Below, piece by piece: positions 1-8,489 of a stretch of DNA of 64,000 nucleotides; the first letter of the stretch is position 1; each line of letters starts with the position of its first letter. The position numbers were made by a program, and so were the translations under genes. Source of the DNA: an uncultured Anaerolineae bacterium. GTDB taxonomy: Bacteria > Chloroflexota > Anaerolineae > Promineifilales > Promineifilaceae. The notes beneath the pieces are model-generated. The model did not search any database, was not told the origin of the DNA, and saw only the letters and a program-made list of their open reading frames with translations. Where the stretch lies: contig CALEAD010000032.1 in the NCBI GenBank assembly GCA_937943625.1, positions 62,001 to 126,000 of the forward strand, written 5' to 3'.

Positions 1-13
1 GGGTGAAGAAAGT

Positions 14-499
14 ATGATAGCTGCTGGAGAGCTGGCGCCGCTGTTTACGGCAACGGCCGTTTACTTTGAACGTCCCTTTTCCCTGCAAGCCTGGCGCGGC
101 CAGCCGGTGCTGCTGCTGTTTGTAGATTACCAGACAGCGCGGCAAACAGAGGAAGTGGCGCGCGCGCTGCGCCGCGTTTATCCCAGCTACACGGAGTTGC
201 TGCTGCCTATCATTGTCAATTTGCAGGCCGTGCCTAAACCGATGCAGGGTTTTGCCCGCACCGTGATGGAAAGCACCCTGCGCGCAACGCTCAAGCAAAT
301 TCCAGATGGCGTTGACCCGGCCAATCACCTGCTGATTTTACCGGATTGGCGCAACGAAATCGGCCGTGCTTATGGCGTAAGCGGGGCGGGGCAGCAGATG
401 GCGCTGGTGTTGGTGGATGAAAACGGCCGTGTACGCAACACCTACCAGGGGCCACAACCCACCCAAAACGCCCTCACCCTCATCTCTTCCCTGCGCTGA
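14..499 (+). CDS. Thioredoxin-fold (AhpC/TSA-like) protein without cysteines
   Basis: A 161-residue protein with redoxin-like layout: an N-terminal GELAPLF segment like the G-x-x-A-P-x-F start of AhpC/TSA proteins, a beta strand VLLLFVDY where the peroxidatic Cys loop would follow, and a late strand LVLVDENGRVR typical of the family. It contains no cysteine, so ordinary peroxiredoxin or thioredoxin chemistry is excluded and a binding or structural role is more likely. The frame is open to the window edge, so the true start could lie upstream; a TGA at 4-6 in another frame may end a preceding gene. The family call rests on pattern resemblance only. Confidence 0.6.
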   Translation: MIAAGELAPLFTATAVYFERPFSLQAWRGQPVLLLFVDYQTARQTEEVARALRRVYPSYTELLLPIIVNLQAVPKPMQGFARTVMESTLRATLKQIPDGVDPANHLLILPDWRNEIGRAYGVSGAGQQMALVLVDENGRVRNTYQGPQPTQNALTLISSLR

Positions 500-532
500 A
501 GCCATCCCACCCATTTAGCATGCCCAAGCTGC

Positions 533-650
533 GGCATGGTTCAAAGCAGCTTTACAACTTTGACCGCAGATGGCCGACTGCTGACCGCAGACGGCTGTGT
601 TTTGCCAATATCGTGGTCGGTGGTCGGCGGTCATTTTCAAAGGAGATTCA
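533..650. repeat. GACCGC hairpin element with left terminal motif and Shine-Dalgarno at its right edge
   Basis: GGCATGGTTC at 533-542 matches the terminal motif of the element at 25344-25478. TTTACAA and TGACCGC units follow, then inverted GGTCGG/GCGGTC units up to 632. The element runs into CATTTTCAAAGGAG, which supplies the ribosome binding site of the reductase at 653. No right-hand GAACCATGCC is present, so this copy is either truncated or a variant. Confidence 0.7.
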
Positions 651-652
651 CA

Positions 653-1624
653 ATGGAATACACACAATTAGGTAGAACCGGTTTACAAGTCAGCCGCCTG
701 TGCCTGGGAACCATGAACTTTGGCCCGTTCACCGATGAAGCAGAAAGCTATGCCATCATGGACCAGGCGTTGGAAATGGGCATCAACTTTTTCGATACCG
801 CCAACGTCTATGGCTGGAAGCTGGGCGAAGGTGTGACAGAGCAGATCATTGGTCGCTGGTTTGCCCAGGGCGGAGGACGGCGCGAGAAAACGATTATTGC
901 CACCAAGGTATACGGCCGTATGGGGGAATGGCCCAATCAATCCCGCCTTTCTGCGCTGCACATCAAGCGCGCCTGCGAAGAAAGCCTGCGCCGCCTGCAA
1001 ACGGACACCATTGACCTGTACCAGATGCACCACATAGACCGGAACACCCCCTGGGAAGAAATCTGGCAGGCCATGGAGCAGTTGGTGCGTGAAGGAAAGG
1101 TGCTGTACGTGGGCAGCAGCAACTTTGCCGGTTGGCACATTGCCCAGGCCAACGAAGCAGCCAAAGCGCGCCACTTCATGGGGCTGGTTTCTGAGCAGAG
1201 CCTGTATAATCTGAACGCGCGCATGGTGGAGCTAGAGGTGCTGCCGGCCTGTCTGCATTATGGCCTGGGGATGATTCCCTGGAGTCCGCTGGCAGGCGGG
1301 CTGCTGGGGGGTGTGCTGCAAAAAATTGAATCGGGACGTCGCACCAATGAGCGGCTGCAAAAAGAGATAGAAAAGCGACGTCCGCAGCTAGAGCAGTGGG
1401 AGGCGTTCTGCGCCGAAATGGGAGAACAGCCCGCCGACGTGGCGCTGGCCTGGCTGCTACATCAGAAAGGTGTCACAGCGCCCATCATCGGCCCGCGCAC
1501 GATGGCGCAGTTGACCGGCAGCACCCGCGCTTTGGAGATCAGGCTTGGTGAAGCAGAATTGGCTAAATTAGATGAAATCTGGCCTGGCCCCGGTGGCCCG
1601 GCGCCAGAGGCTTATGCGTGGTAG
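653..1624 (+). CDS. Aldo/keto reductase
   Basis: A 323-residue NADPH-dependent oxidoreductase of the aldo/keto reductase superfamily, YajO/Tas-like in length. The catalytic tetrad is visible: Asp and Tyr in FFDTANVYGW, Lys in IIATKVYG and His in YQMHHID. The late GAPIIGPRT-type cofactor segment is also present. I start it at 653 because AAAGGAG lies seven bases upstream and homologous starts read MEYTQLGRTG. The longer open frame from 536 only translates the upstream repeat. It is one of three related reductases here (others at 2121 and 11074). The substrate cannot be predicted. Confidence 0.9.
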   Translation: MEYTQLGRTGLQVSRLCLGTMNFGPFTDEAESYAIMDQALEMGINFFDTANVYGWKLGEGVTEQIIGRWFAQGGGRREKTIIATKVYGRMGEWPNQSRLSALHIKRACEESLRRLQTDTIDLYQMHHIDRNTPWEEIWQAMEQLVREGKVLYVGSSNFAGWHIAQANEAAKARHFMGLVSEQSLYNLNARMVELEVLPACLHYGLGMIPWSPLAGGLLGGVLQKIESGRRTNERLQKEIEKRRPQLEQWEAFCAEMGEQPADVALAWLLHQKGVTAPIIGPRTMAQLTGSTRALEIRLGEAELAKLDEIWPGPGGPAPEAYAW

Positions 1625-1638
1625 AAGAATTGTTGAGT

Positions 1639-1674
1639 GGGGAGTGGTTTTGTGCCTGCTCTTTGCCACTCCCC
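1639..1674. terminator. Hairpin between convergent genes
   Basis: GGGGAGTGG (1639-1647) pairs exactly with CCACTCCCC (1666-1674) across an 18-base loop, between the reductase ending at 1624 and the SUI1 gene ending at 1704. There is no strong T run, so a termination role is inferred from position. Confidence 0.45.
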
Positions 1675-1703
1675 ATTCCCCACTTCTAATTTGCCACTCT
1701 CTA

Positions 1704-2069
1704 CTATCCCCCCACGCGCTTGACTGTGTACCCCTGTTTTTGCAATTCGGCAACAACGATGTCACGGTGATCGCCCTGAATCTCAATAACGCCATCGCGC
1801 ACTGTGCCGCCGCTGCCGCATTTGCGTTTTAGTTCTGTGGCTAACTGCGTCAGTCTGGCTTCGTTCAGCGGCAGCCCGGTGATGATGGTGACGCCTTTGC
1901 CCTTGCGCCCTTTGGTCTCGCGCCCTACGCGCACGATGCCATCTTTGGGCGGTGAGGAGGTGGGGGCAACGGCCGTTTTCTTGCGCGGACAGGTGCATTT
2001 GTCCACCGGCTGGCGGCAGTCTGGGCACATTTCGCCCCAGTCGGTTGAGTAAACCAGCTTACCCTTCAT
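1704..2069 (-). CDS. SUI1/YciH-type translation initiation factor-like protein
   Basis: A 121-residue protein. A short Cys-rich N-terminus (CPDCRQPVDKCTCP, a possible zinc knuckle) is followed by a Lys/Pro linker and a SUI1/eIF1 fold. The signature GRKGKGVTIITGLPLN lies near residues 54-69 and the basic strand LKRKCGSGGTVRDG near 80-93. Bacterial YciH proteins resemble eukaryotic eIF1 and are thought to influence start-codon fidelity, so the protein probably acts at the 30S subunit. It stands alone, convergent with the upstream reductase. Confidence 0.9.
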   Translation of the reverse strand: MKGKLVYSTDWGEMCPDCRQPVDKCTCPRKKTAVAPTSSPPKDGIVRVGRETKGRKGKGVTIITGLPLNEARLTQLATELKRKCGSGGTVRDGVIEIQGDHRDIVVAELQKQGYTVKRVGG

Positions 2070-2120
2070 GTATTCTACATGCTTCCATAGAGCAATAGCC
2101 CGATTAAGTCTGGTGTCAGG

Positions 2121-3074
2121 TTACCCGTGACCCGCTTGCTTTTGCGTGACGATGGTATTTACGGCCGTTACCTCTTCCGTCGTTAATTGCCAATCTGCGG
2201 CTTTGGCGTTGGCTCGCAGGTGTTCCAGCTTTGTCAGCCCAGAGATGACTGAGCAGACGGTAGGCTGTGCCAGCAGCCAGGCGTGCGCCAGTTCTGATAG
2301 GGTGCGTTCGCGTTCTGCAGCCCAGGCGCTTAGCTTTTCGATGATGGTGTAATTGGCGTCGGTCATGTATCCTTGTACATAGCTGCTGCGCTCCCCGCGC
2401 GAGCCGGGTGGCGCGCCTTCGCCCCGCCTATACTTGCCAGTTAGAAAGCCGCCTGCCAGGGGAAAGTAGGGGATGAAACCGATGCCGTGCGCCTGGCAGT
2501 AAGGAATCACTTCCTTTTCCACTTCGCGCTCCAGCAGGTGGTAGTGTGATTGTACTGTCACAAAAGCGGACCAGCCCTGGAATTCGGCCAACAGGTTGGC
2601 CTTGGCCAGTTGCCAGGCGGCATATTCTGATGCGCCGATGTAGCGCACTTTGCCGCTGCGCACCAGGTCATCCAGGGCGCGCATGGTTTCGGCAATTGGG
2701 GTTTTGTCGTCCCAGCGGTGCATCTGGTACAGGTCTATGTGGTCGGTTTGCAGGCGGCGCAGGCTGGCTTCGACGCCGTTCATGATGTGGTAGCGGGATG
2801 TGCCATAGTCATTGGGACCGTCGCCGGTTTTGAAGTAGACTTTGGTGGCGACGACGAAGCGATCCCATTTGCCTTTGAGGGCGTTGCCAAGAGTCACTTC
2901 GGAACGGCCGTTTTGGTAAACGTCGGCCGTATCAATAAAGTTGATGCCCAGGTCCAGGGCAGCGTCTATCACGTCATACACACCTTGCTGATCGAGCGGG
3001 CCGCCAAACTGGTTGGTTCCCATGCCGATGACTGAGACGCGCACGCCGCTATTGCCAAGTTGCCGGTATTCCAT
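2121..3074 (-). CDS. Aldo/keto reductase
   Basis: A 317-residue aldo/keto reductase. The tetrad residues sit in FIDTADVYQNG (Asp, Tyr), VVATKVYF (Lys) and YQMHRWDD (His), and the barrel runs to a C-terminal cofactor-binding segment SVISGLTKLEH. The start is fixed by AAAAGGAG eight bases upstream of ATG 3074. It is paralogous to the reductases at 653 and 11074 but on the opposite strand. The substrate is unknown. Confidence 0.9.
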   Translation of the reverse strand: MEYRQLGNSGVRVSVIGMGTNQFGGPLDQQGVYDVIDAALDLGINFIDTADVYQNGRSEVTLGNALKGKWDRFVVATKVYFKTGDGPNDYGTSRYHIMNGVEASLRRLQTDHIDLYQMHRWDDKTPIAETMRALDDLVRSGKVRYIGASEYAAWQLAKANLLAEFQGWSAFVTVQSHYHLLEREVEKEVIPYCQAHGIGFIPYFPLAGGFLTGKYRRGEGAPPGSRGERSSYVQGYMTDANYTIIEKLSAWAAERERTLSELAHAWLLAQPTVCSVISGLTKLEHLRANAKAADWQLTTEEVTAVNTIVTQKQAGHG

Positions 3075-3093
3075 GAGGCGCTCCTTTTGTGTG

Positions 3094-3138
3094 TGGGTTA
3101 GTTGGTTGGTTAGTTGGTTGGTTGGTTAGTTGGTTGGA
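3094..3138. repeat. Tandem GTTGGTTA/GTTGG repeats
   Basis: Short tandem GTTG, GTTGGTTA units lie just upstream of the reductase start. A related block with both orientations (GGTTGG and CCAACT) is at 15652-15722, also just upstream of a minus-strand gene. It is low-complexity intergenic sequence of unknown role. Confidence 0.75.
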
Positions 3139-3153
3139 TTATAGCCGGAAATA

Positions 3154-3222
3154 GGCACGGAGGGTACGGGGGGCACGGGTAGACACGGGGGGCACGGAGT
3201 GGGCACGGAGGACACGGAGAGG
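3154..3222. repeat. Degenerate GGCACGGAG tandem repeat
   Basis: Several imperfect units GGCACGG(A/G)G and GACACGG(A/G)G occur in a row. The same word, in inverted arrangement, is found at 38210-38275, so this is a dispersed intergenic family. No gene is visible in 3075-3380; the stretch holds this block, the GTTGG repeats and a GACCGC-type element. Confidence 0.7.
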
Positions 3223-3307
3223 CTTTTTGAGGAGACTTCAGGCGTGGGGGCACACCACCCATGAAAAGTGTAGACAGCGAACGGGGCAAATAAACGAATA
3301 AGTCGGC

Positions 3308-3372
3308 CCGGCGGTCGGCGGTCAGTAGTCGGCGCTCAGCGGTCGGCCGTCAGCGGTTATCTTCGAAGGAGG
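3308..3372. repeat. GCGGTC repeat element ending in the Shine-Dalgarno of the next gene
   Basis: Alternating GCGGTCGGCGGTCAG-type units run from about 3310 to 3357 and pass into TTATCTTCGAAGGAGG, the ribosome binding site of the gene at 3381. It has the same arrangement as the elements before 653, 23471, 41319 and 58190. Confidence 0.65.
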
Positions 3373-3380
3373 GTCTAGCT

Positions 3381-4406
3381 ATGCAATCAGACGTGCGGGT
3401 GCTGTTGCCCGCTATTTTGGCACTACACGGCCGTATTCGCACTGCCGTCGTGGCAGCCTGTGAAACGGCCGTGCCGGAAGAAATGGCCGCCATCCTTCAC
3501 GAAAAAGAGGAAGACACCATTTACGCCATTGACCGTGTGAGCGAGGAGATGTTGCTCACTTTCTTTGCCGCAGAGGTCGCACCGCTGGCGCCGATTGTGC
3601 TGATTGCCGAAGGGTTGGCAGGGGGGCAGGTGACGCTGCCACCAGGTATGCCAGAAGCAGAAGCGGTCTGGCGCATCATTGTAGACCCCATAGACGGTAC
3701 GCGCGGCCTGATGTACCAAAAGCGCAGCGCCTGGGTGCTGACGGGCGTGGCGCCGAATAAGGGGCCGCAAACGGATTTGCAAGATATTGTGCTGGCGGTG
3801 CAAACAGAAATCCCCCTGGTGAAGCAACACCTGAGCGACCAGCTTTGGGCCATACGCGGGCAAGGGGTAACGGCCGTGCGCCACAATCGCCTGACCCGAA
3901 GTGATGTTCCCTTGACGCTGCACCCTTCGCGGGCGCGCACCATTGCGCATGGGTTTGCCATGATTGCGCGTTTCTTCCCTGGTGCGCGCGACATGCTGGC
4001 CGCCATTGACGAAGAAATTGTGCGCGGCGCGCTGGGGCCGGTGGCGCGCGGCAAGGCGCACTGCTTTGAAGACCAGTACATTTGCAGCGCCGGGCAGCTT
4101 TATGAGCTGATGGCAGGGCATGACCGTTTTGTAGCTGATTTACGGCCGTTGCTGGAACAAGTTTTGGCGCAACAAGGGTTGGCCCTGGGCATCTGCTGCC
4201 ACCCCTATGATTTATGCACGGAACTGATTGCGCGCGAGCTGGGGGTGATTGTCACAGATGCCGCAGGACGGCCGTTGGCCGCACCGCTGGGCGTATCTGG
4301 TGACCTCAGTTGGGTGGGGTACGCCAATGAAGCCATTCGCCAGCAGATAGAGCCGCTGCTGCAAGCCGCTTTACACCGTCGCGGTTTGTTTGCCGCAACC
4401 GGCTAG
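3381..4406 (+). CDS. Inositol monophosphatase-family phosphatase
   Basis: A 341-residue protein carrying the metal-site signature [10 protein letters not shown] of the IMPase/FBPase/CysQ superfamily (about residues 101-110). The upstream acidic motif IAEG stands where the family usually has GEE. A C-terminal YDLCTEL...[12 protein letters not shown] segment corresponds to the second metal Asp and the AGG-x-V-T-D-x-x-G region. At 341 residues it exceeds the usual 260-280, with the extra length mostly in the middle. The start is supported by GAAGGAGG ten bases before the ATG. The likely reaction is Mg-dependent hydrolysis of a sugar or nucleotide phosphate; the substrate is not resolved. Confidence 0.8.
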   Translation: MQSDVRVLLPAILALHGRIRTAVVAACETAVPEEMAAILHEKEEDTIYAIDRVSEEMLLTFFAAEVAPLAPIVLIAEGLAGGQVTLPPGMPEAEAVWRIIVDPIDGTRGLMYQKRSAWVLTGVAPNKGPQTDLQDIVLAVQTEIPLVKQHLSDQLWAIRGQGVTAVRHNRLTRSDVPLTLHPSRARTIAHGFAMIARFFPGARDMLAAIDEEIVRGALGPVARGKAHCFEDQYICSAGQLYELMAGHDRFVADLRPLLEQVLAQQGLALGICCHPYDLCTELIARELGVIVTDAAGRPLAAPLGVSGDLSWVGYANEAIRQQIEPLLQAALHRRGLFAATG

Positions 4407-4419
4407 GATAGCGTATACT
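4390..4419 (+). promoter_or_regulatory. Sigma-70-like promoter before the SRPBCC gene
   Basis: TTGCCG (4390-4395) and TATACT (4414-4419) are separated by 18 bases, 57 bases before the start at 4477. Sequence match only. Confidence 0.4.
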
Positions 4420-4476
4420 GCATAGCGTGGCTGGGACGTGTACGGCCGTTCATCTCAACCGGGGTAGCACAGCTTT

Positions 4477-5040
4477 ATGATCAAAATCGCCAGCTCTGTT
4501 AAAATTGCCTTCATGTTCCCGGCCGACCGGGACACCGCCTTTGCCTACTACAGCGACATTCCCCGCCTGATAGGCCATCTTAAGCACATAGACCTGGTTC
4601 CTACTGAAAACGCTTCTGACGACGAGTTTCGTCTTTGGTATCACACTATCGAGCTGGGGCGCTATCACATCCACGTTTATTGCGACGTGCGCGTGGAGCT
4701 TGATCCGGTAAACCGCGTGATTTTCCTCCACCCTATTGAGGGATTCCCGCCGGTGCAGACCAAAGTAACCATCAACTCGACCAGTACGCGCGGCTATTAC
4801 AGCAGCGAAGGGCGCTTTTTGGAGGCCGGCCCAGACAGCACGCGCATTGAGTACATGCTGCAATTAAAGGCTACCCCACCGCGCCCGATGGGGATGCAGT
4901 TTGTGCCCGGCAAAATCGTAGATACGGTGGCGCAAAATATCACTTCAAACCGCATGAAGGAAATTGCGGAAGGATTCATCGAAAGCTCTGTGCAGGGCTT
5001 TCCCCTCTGGCGCGATGTGCAAGGGAGGAGTGATTGGTGA
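4477..5040 (+). CDS. SRPBCC/START-fold protein (DUF1997-like)
   Basis: A 187-residue soluble protein that reads as a SRPBCC (Bet v1-like) domain: an N-terminal strand with FMFPADRDTAFAYYSDIPRLIGHLKHIDLV, the usual start of coenzyme-Q-binding/polyketide-cyclase-like folds, then alternating beta strands and a long C-terminal helix. DUF1997 is the closest family by appearance. It would bind a hydrophobic ligand or membrane-associated molecule. Its stop lies only 11 bases from the convergent selB stop, leaving no room for a terminator. Confidence 0.65.
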   Translation: MIKIASSVKIAFMFPADRDTAFAYYSDIPRLIGHLKHIDLVPTENASDDEFRLWYHTIELGRYHIHVYCDVRVELDPVNRVIFLHPIEGFPPVQTKVTINSTSTRGYYSSEGRFLEAGPDSTRIEYMLQLKATPPRPMGMQFVPGKIVDTVAQNITSNRMKEIAEGFIESSVQGFPLWRDVQGRSDW

Positions 5041-5051
5041 GTGACTGTCCC

Positions 5052-6932
5052 CTATCTCTCCCCCAGCACCCGCTCATCACCTACACGACGAGTTATTTTC
5101 AGGTCATCCAGGTGTTCAAGCAGGGCAATGGCATATTTGCGGCTGGTGTTTAACAGGTCGCGTACCTGGGCAGCGTTGATGGTTTTGTGTTGGCGCAGGT
5201 ATTGCACAATGGCCTGGGTGAACTGCGCATACTCGGCCTGCGCATAGACTACTTCGGCGTTTAACGGCCGTATCTCCCCTAAGTCCACCAATGCCTGATA
5301 CACTGCTTCTCCTACTTCAGCCTTCACCTCTTTCACGCTGGGTGAGTTGATGCCGGCGGCGGCGAAACGGCGTAACAGGGCGTTTACGGCCGTTTGCTGC
5401 TCTGGCGAAAAGCGAATGGCGTGCCCAGGTGCTTTGATCATGCTACCCACTTCACTGACAACGTTAGCAGCCACAGCCTGACTCAGCAGCGGGTTGAAGA
5501 GGGCAGGCTGCAGACGCAGGCGGCTGCGCAACTCTTCACGGGGAATGCCCAGGCGCAGAGGGTTGTCCTGGTGATAGTTGCCTACAACAAATAGCAGCTT
5601 ATTTTCCAGGTCGCGCCAGCCGTTGTGGGTGATGAGCTGCTGGTTGATGAGCAGAATATCCCCACTGGCAATGAGTTGTTGCAGGGTGGCAACGGCCGTT
5701 TCCCTTTCCAGCTCTCCCTGCGCCAACAGCTTACTTTCTGTGGTAGGTTCCAGCCGCGCCAACACTTGCAGCAGCAGCTCTTTGGGCGCGCCCTGCGCCA
5801 GCGTTTGCAGCCGACTTACCACATTGGCGTGAAAGCGACGATGCTTGCGTCCTGGGTGCGGGTCGAGTATTGTACCTCCCCCCAGCGTAGCGCCTGGCGA
5901 CGGCCGGCGCAAAATAAAGCGGTCGCCGCGCAAAACGGCTACAGGTTCGCTCAATTCCAGTTGCAGCCATCCTTGCTGCCCAGGATTGAGTTGTGCTTCG
6001 GCCAGCACGCGCGTGCGCGCCATTACCTCTTTAGCCCCCACAAATAGCTTCACTTCGGCGTTGTGCTTCAGCGGCGCATCAGCGTCTGGCAGGTGGCGAT
6101 AGGCTACGTCTAGCAGGCGCGTGCCGCTGACTACACCCGGCGCGGCCAATACGTCCCCCCGTCTGACTTCGCTTTTGTCAATGCCGGTCAGGTTAACGGC
6201 CGTGCGGCTGCCGGGTAGCGCCACATCGCGGCGGGCTTTGTGCGTTTGCAGGCCGCGAATGCGCCCGGTCAGGCTGGTTGGCTGAATTTCTACCAGGTCG
6301 CCAGATTGGAAACGGCCGTCTAGCAGCGTACCGGTCACCACCGTGCCAAATCCTGCCAGGCTAAACACCCGGTCAATGGCCAGGCGCGGCCTGCCCTTAT
6401 CCACACGCGGTGGCACAGCTTGCAGCCGCTGCCACAGAACCTGGCGCAGTGTTGCCATACCCGTCCCCGTGCGCGCCGAAACCGGCACGATGGGTGCGCC
6501 TGCCAGTGTCGTGCCTGCCAGCGCATCTTTCAAATCAAGCTGCACCAACTCCAGCCAATCTGGTTCTTTCACCAGGTCTACTTTCGTCAGCGCCACAACC
6601 CCTGCAGAAACCTCCAGCAAATCCAAAATAGCCAGATGTTCCTTTGTTTGCGGCATCACCCCCTCGTCAGCCGCGACCACAAACAGTGCCAGGTCAATGC
6701 CCCCCACGCCTGCCAGCATATTTTCAATAAAGTCTCGGTGCCCCGGCACATCTACCACGCCCACTTCAATGGCCGCTGCGCCTTCGCCTAGCATCAGCCA
6801 GGCAAAGCCCAGGTCAATCGTCATCTCACGCGCTTTTTCTTCCGCCAGGCGGTCCGGGTCTATGCCCGTCAGCGCCTCTACTAGCGTTGACTTACCATGA
6901 TCCACATGTCCGGCTGTGCCAATGACGTACAT
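5052..6932 (-). CDS. selB: Selenocysteine-specific elongation factor SelB
   Basis: A 626-residue translational GTPase that delivers Sec-tRNA(Sec) to UGA codons through the SECIS element. G1 is GHVDHGKS (residues 8-15), the switch-I region REMTIDLGF (35-43) is SelB-like, G3 is DVPGH (61-65) and G4 is TKVD (116-119). Domains II and III follow, and the C-terminal third has the winged-helix repeats that read SECIS RNA. No selA, selD or tRNA-Sec is visible in this window, so the rest of the pathway must lie elsewhere. The ATG at 6932 lacks a clear Shine-Dalgarno. Confidence 0.93.
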   Translation of the reverse strand: MYVIGTAGHVDHGKSTLVEALTGIDPDRLAEEKAREMTIDLGFAWLMLGEGAAAIEVGVVDVPGHRDFIENMLAGVGGIDLALFVVAADEGVMPQTKEHLAILDLLEVSAGVVALTKVDLVKEPDWLELVQLDLKDALAGTTLAGAPIVPVSARTGTGMATLRQVLWQRLQAVPPRVDKGRPRLAIDRVFSLAGFGTVVTGTLLDGRFQSGDLVEIQPTSLTGRIRGLQTHKARRDVALPGSRTAVNLTGIDKSEVRRGDVLAAPGVVSGTRLLDVAYRHLPDADAPLKHNAEVKLFVGAKEVMARTRVLAEAQLNPGQQGWLQLELSEPVAVLRGDRFILRRPSPGATLGGGTILDPHPGRKHRRFHANVVSRLQTLAQGAPKELLLQVLARLEPTTESKLLAQGELERETAVATLQQLIASGDILLINQQLITHNGWRDLENKLLFVVGNYHQDNPLRLGIPREELRSRLRLQPALFNPLLSQAVAANVVSEVGSMIKAPGHAIRFSPEQQTAVNALLRRFAAAGINSPSVKEVKAEVGEAVYQALVDLGEIRPLNAEVVYAQAEYAQFTQAIVQYLRQHKTINAAQVRDLLNTSRKYAIALLEHLDDLKITRRVGDERVLGER

Positions 6933-7004
6933 AGGGTTAACTCGTTTGTAGGGAAGGGAGTAGGGAATTGGGCACCCTGTTGTCGGTTTGCGCTATTAGT
7001 TTTT

Positions 7005-7112
7005 GGCATGATTCACGTGATCTGTACAATTTGACCGCTGACTGCTGACTGCTGACTGCTAACCGCAGTAGGTTTTCAGTCTGGCGGTCGGCCGTCTGCA
7101 GTCTTCCGTCTG
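7005..7112. repeat. GACCGC element with left terminal motif
   Basis: GGCATGATTC (7005-7014), then ATCTGTACAATTTGACCGC, closely matches the terminus of the element at 25344-25478. Three tandem TGACTGC units and inverted GCGGTCGGCC/GTCTGC units follow, down to the end of the coiled-coil gene. No right terminal motif is seen. Confidence 0.65.
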
Positions 7113-8354
7113 CTATTCCTCACGCACCGGTACAAACGCGGGCTGCCGGCGGCGGTTGGGGTCTTGCTTGCGTGCATTTTCAATTTCCTCTAGCCAGACC
7201 AGTGGGAACTTCTTTACCGCATTGGCCTGTGCGGTCTGCACCCGCCACATCAAATCCTGATCTTGTTCCAATTCTTCCAGTAACTTCGCAATGGCAGCAA
7301 ACTGCTCATCTACCTGGCGCGTGCGCCGGTTTGCCATGTGCCAGCGCTGTTCCGTTTCTACCTCATAAGATTTCAGACGGCGCTCAATCTCTTGCACAAA
7401 ATTATCCCAGCGAGATTGGGCGCGGTGCGTCTCAATACGCACAGCCTCGCTGGCCTCGCGCTGTTGCTGTTCGATCTGCTTTTGCCATTCGGCCAACGTT
7501 TGCAGCACCATCTTAGCTTCTTTATATTGGTCGGCAAAGGTTACCCACTCTTTCGCAAAGCGGTTGATGGTGTTTTGATGTTCTTCGATCAGATGGCGCC
7601 AGCTTTCTATATTCTTATTGCGCTCGTGCTCGCCTAGCTGAATCTGATTAATCCAGCTTTCCATCCGCTTATAAATTTCGTCCGGGATGGTGGTAAGTGG
7701 TTGAATCGTGGCATCCAGACGCAGCAGGTTGCCTTGCAAGGCGTCGAGTCTTTCGTAGATGGGCACCCAGCGCTTGTTGATTTCAACCAGATTGGTTTGA
7801 ATTTCATTAATGCTGCGATTGTTCTGCCGCTCTTTTTCTTCGATGAAGGCGTAGCTGCGTTCTCGTTCTTCCAATTGATTGCTGACGAGAGCAATTTGTC
7901 CTTTTTGCACGCCGATGAGGTTTGCCAGGCGAGATTCTTCTGCCTGGCGCAGTTCCATGTCGCGCTGCAGGCGGGTGATGGCCGGTAATTCTTTGCGAAT
8001 ATCGGCAATCTCGCGTGCGATGTTTTCGTGTTCCATGCGCCGCAGCCGATCTAGCTCTGCTTCTGACTTGATGCGCCGCTGGTCGTATTGCTCAATCAAG
8101 GAGACAAGTTCGTCCTTGAATTGGGCAAGCTGGGCGTCTAGCTGGGTGAAGCGGCTGATCTGGCCAACGAGGCTGGTGATGCGTGTTTCTAGCTCTTGAA
8201 TACGCTGCTCGCGCCCTTTGATTTCCCGTTCTTGCATGCCGAGCTGCTGTTCCAGCTCGACCAGCTTGCGGTTGGTTTTGCGCCGTTCGCCATCTAGCCA
8301 CTCCAGGCGAGCTTGTAGCGCTTCTAGTTCGGTGGCGTTGTTGTTGGTAGGCAT
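7113..8354 (-). CDS. Coiled-coil protein of unknown function
   Basis: A 413-residue hydrophilic protein. From about residue 10 to 385 it is almost uninterrupted heptad-like sequence rich in Glu, Gln, Arg and Leu, for example LEWLDGERRKTNRKLVELEQ. It has no signal peptide, membrane segment or enzymatic motif. The tail FVPVREE is charged. Such proteins usually serve as scaffolds or act in cell shape and chromosome organisation, but nothing here assigns a role. The start is supported by AAGGAG nine bases before ATG 8354. It lies upstream of selB on the same strand, separated by the repeat element. Confidence 0.8.
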   Translation of the reverse strand: MPTNNNATELEALQARLEWLDGERRKTNRKLVELEQQLGMQEREIKGREQRIQELETRITSLVGQISRFTQLDAQLAQFKDELVSLIEQYDQRRIKSEAELDRLRRMEHENIAREIADIRKELPAITRLQRDMELRQAEESRLANLIGVQKGQIALVSNQLEERERSYAFIEEKERQNNRSINEIQTNLVEINKRWVPIYERLDALQGNLLRLDATIQPLTTIPDEIYKRMESWINQIQLGEHERNKNIESWRHLIEEHQNTINRFAKEWVTFADQYKEAKMVLQTLAEWQKQIEQQQREASEAVRIETHRAQSRWDNFVQEIERRLKSYEVETEQRWHMANRRTRQVDEQFAAIAKLLEELEQDQDLMWRVQTAQANAVKKFPLVWLEEIENARKQDPNRRRQPAFVPVREE

Positions 8355-8453
8355 AGGCGATCTCCTTACTTTTTGTTCGTGGCGGTTACTCTAGACCTGT
8401 GGCATTATAACGTGCTGGGGGGATGGTGGCGAGTTTGCACATAGGGTATTTAC

Positions 8454-8483
8454 TTGCCGCGTTTTCTTGGTGCGGCATACAAT
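8454..8483 (+). promoter_or_regulatory. Promoter placing transcription start at the glycosyltransferase ATG
   Basis: TTGCCG (8454-8459), an 18-base spacer and TACAAT (8478-8483). The usual start, about seven bases downstream, is position 8490, the A of the ATG. No Shine-Dalgarno precedes that ATG, so a leaderless mRNA is likely. Confidence 0.55.
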
Positions 8484-8489
8484 TTGCCT

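Noticed and set aside
536-652. N-terminal extension of the aldo/keto reductase
   Set aside because: These codons translate the dispersed repeat; ATG 653 has a good Shine-Dalgarno and a family-typical start.
3423-4121. 232-codon minus-strand frame opposite the IMPase-like gene
   Set aside because: Antisense shadow; the plus-strand gene has the DPIDGTR motif and a strong ribosome site.
7031-7062. CRISPR-like tandem units TGACTGC
   Set aside because: The units are seven bases long without spacers and belong to the GACCGC hairpin family.
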